Assembly (NCBI GenBank): GCA_002316215.1
Contig: DCDB01000186.1
Coordinates: 1 to 7,013 of the forward strand
Source of the DNA: Lachnospiraceae bacterium UBA1066
GTDB taxonomy: Bacteria > Bacillota > Clostridia > Lachnospirales > Lachnospiraceae
Length of the DNA stretch: 7,013 bases
Reading direction: 5' to 3'
The notes under the pieces are model-generated. The model worked only from the letters and a program-made list of their open reading frames with translations. It ran no database searches and was not told the DNA's origin. Positions 6,197 through 7,013 of this stretch are shown here, piece by piece; the stretch's first letter is position 1, and each line of letters begins with the position of its first letter. A program made the position numbers and the translations under genes.

Positions 6197-6526
6197 ATGC
6201 TGAAATGGTATCGGAATCTTTATATCGGGGACAGCCTGAAAAAGCATCATTTTAAAATGATCGCTGATCTAAATGCCGGAAGAAAGGTATTCGGGCGCTA
6301 TTTGATCACTTTTCCGGTAAATGAAAAGAATCAGCTGGAAATCGTGAATACGGCTAACCTTGTTCAGAAATATGTTTACAGGCATACGCCGATGATCATA
6401 GGAATTGCCGGCTCGCACGAAGAGGCGGTGGAGATTGTCCTGGAAATCACAAAGGAGTGTGTCAGAAAGACGGGAGATGCTGAAATCCGGAATTTCCTGG
6501 AAGAAAAAATAAGCAACGGAATGTGA
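6197..6526 (+). CDS. Small conserved-looking protein of unknown function
   Basis: I do not recognise this 109-residue protein. It has no signal peptide or membrane span and should be cytosolic. The N-terminal third is basic and aromatic (MLKWYRNLYIGDSLKKHHFK). A likely strand follows (RYLITFPV, about 34-41), then a second half opening with PMIIGIAGSHEEAVEIVLEI (about 65-84), which looks like a beta strand, a Gly-Ser turn and a helix. The C terminus is a charged helix. ATG 6197 is chosen because GGAG (6187-6190) lies six bases upstream; the frame could be extended to 6131, but that would overlap the PBP end and has no ribosome site. Only 40 bases separate it from the PBP stop and 6 bases from the next start, so it belongs to the operon. 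It may be a cytoplasmic accessory of the wall-synthesis pair, but nothing in the sequence proves that. Confidence 0.75.
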   Translation: MLKWYRNLYIGDSLKKHHFKMIADLNAGRKVFGRYLITFPVNEKNQLEIVNTANLVQKYVYRHTPMIIGIAGSHEEAVEIVLEITKECVRKTGDAEIRNFLEEKISNGM

Positions 6527-6532
6527 CGTAAA

Positions 6533-7013
6533 ATGGCGATTTTTCTGGGTATCTTAAAAATTATAGGCATTATACTGCTGGTCATCCTCGGGGTGATCCT
6601 GCTTATTGTCTGCCTGGTTCTTTTTGTGCCCATACGCTATTCTGCCCGCGGCCGTAAGGAAGAGAAGGAGATGGAGGGAAGCGTCCGGGTTACCTGGCTA
6701 TTACATGCGGTTTCCTTCAGGCTGAAATATAGCAGCGGCGGAGAACTGGTAAAGGAGATTTCTTTTTTTGGAATATCGCTGGAAAGAATAAAAGCTTTTT
6801 TTGCGAAAAGAAAAGACAGGAAAAAGAAGAGCGCCGGGAAAAGAAAGAAAGAGCGCAGGAAAAAACGCATCCTGGAGCTAAAGAAAAAGGATCCGGAAAA
6901 ATACGAGGCCTTGAAGGCTGAAGCCCTGAAGAAAAAGCAGGAAGCGGAAGAAGCAGAAAAGGCGAAGAACGCGAAAGAGGCCGGAACGACTAAAGAGGCC
7001 GGCGCAGCAAAAG
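6533..7013 (+). CDS. DUF2953-like membrane-anchored protein, N-terminal part (runs off the window)
   Basis: The first 160 residues are present and the frame is open at the window end. An N-terminal hydrophobic span (about 10-32) ends in FVPIRY. A short domain with EGSVRVTWLL (48-57) and an SFFGISL strand (77-83) follows. This order resembles DUF2953 proteins of Firmicutes, some of which are linked to sporulation; the assignment is from memory of the family pattern. From residue 91 to the edge the sequence is very rich in Lys, Arg and Glu (KRKKERRKKR and similar) and probably a charged helix or disordered linker. It ends in KEAG-type repeats (148-157). The start lies 6 bases after the previous stop with only a weak ribosome site (GGA at 6518-6520), so translation is probably coupled. 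The rest of the DUF2953 domain would lie beyond 7013. Confidence 0.7.
   Translation, partial: MAIFLGILKIIGIILLVILGVILLIVCLVLFVPIRYSARGRKEEKEMEGSVRVTWLLHAVSFRLKYSSGGELVKEISFFGISLERIKAFFAKRKDRKKKSAGKRKKERRKKRILELKKKDPEKYEALKAEALKKKQEAEEAEKAKNAKEAGTTKEAGAAK

Overview
The window looks like a piece of a Gram-positive Clostridia chromosome, most likely Lachnospiraceae. This is inferred from gene content (ZapA, a long U32 protein, a SEDS/PBP pair and a DUF2953-like protein), strong AGGAGG-type ribosome sites and moderate GC. No marker gene proves the genus. All genes lie on the + strand, and there is no sign of phage, insertion sequence or CRISPR.

Layout: 1-161 is a structured leader holding a possible extended -10 promoter, a perfect 12-bp palindrome and a long imperfect hairpin. 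162-497 is zapA. 498-840 carries no protein gene. It holds a roughly 175-nt RNA whose fold (closing stem, open central bubble with a small 3'-side hairpin, apical stem) is that of 6S RNA, followed by a strong Rho-independent terminator. 841-3255 is a U32-family protein with a four-cysteine cluster motif, likely a tRNA/rRNA hydroxylation enzyme, interrupted by a 12-bp tandem repeat coding for K/R/D-rich tetrapeptides. 3252-4589 is a SEDS glycosyltransferase (FtsW/RodA/SpoVE family), and 4558-6156 is its class B penicillin-binding protein partner, which overlaps it and probably starts at TTG. 6197-6526 is a small cytosolic protein of unknown function. 6533 to the window edge is the start of a membrane-anchored, lysine-rich DUF2953-like protein.

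Taken together, the window joins division-ring assembly (ZapA), peptidoglycan polymerisation and crosslinking (SEDS plus PBP), an RNA-modification type enzyme (U32) and a global regulator of RNA polymerase (6S RNA). From 841 onward the genes overlap or lie within 40 bases of each other, so they probably form one transcription unit. The terminator at 726-754 separates zapA and the RNA from this operon. The most interesting points are the 6S RNA candidate directly downstream of zapA, the way its closing stem shares an arm with the terminator, the repeat insertion in the U32 gene, and the structured zapA leader. I did not find a clearly new multi-gene system.
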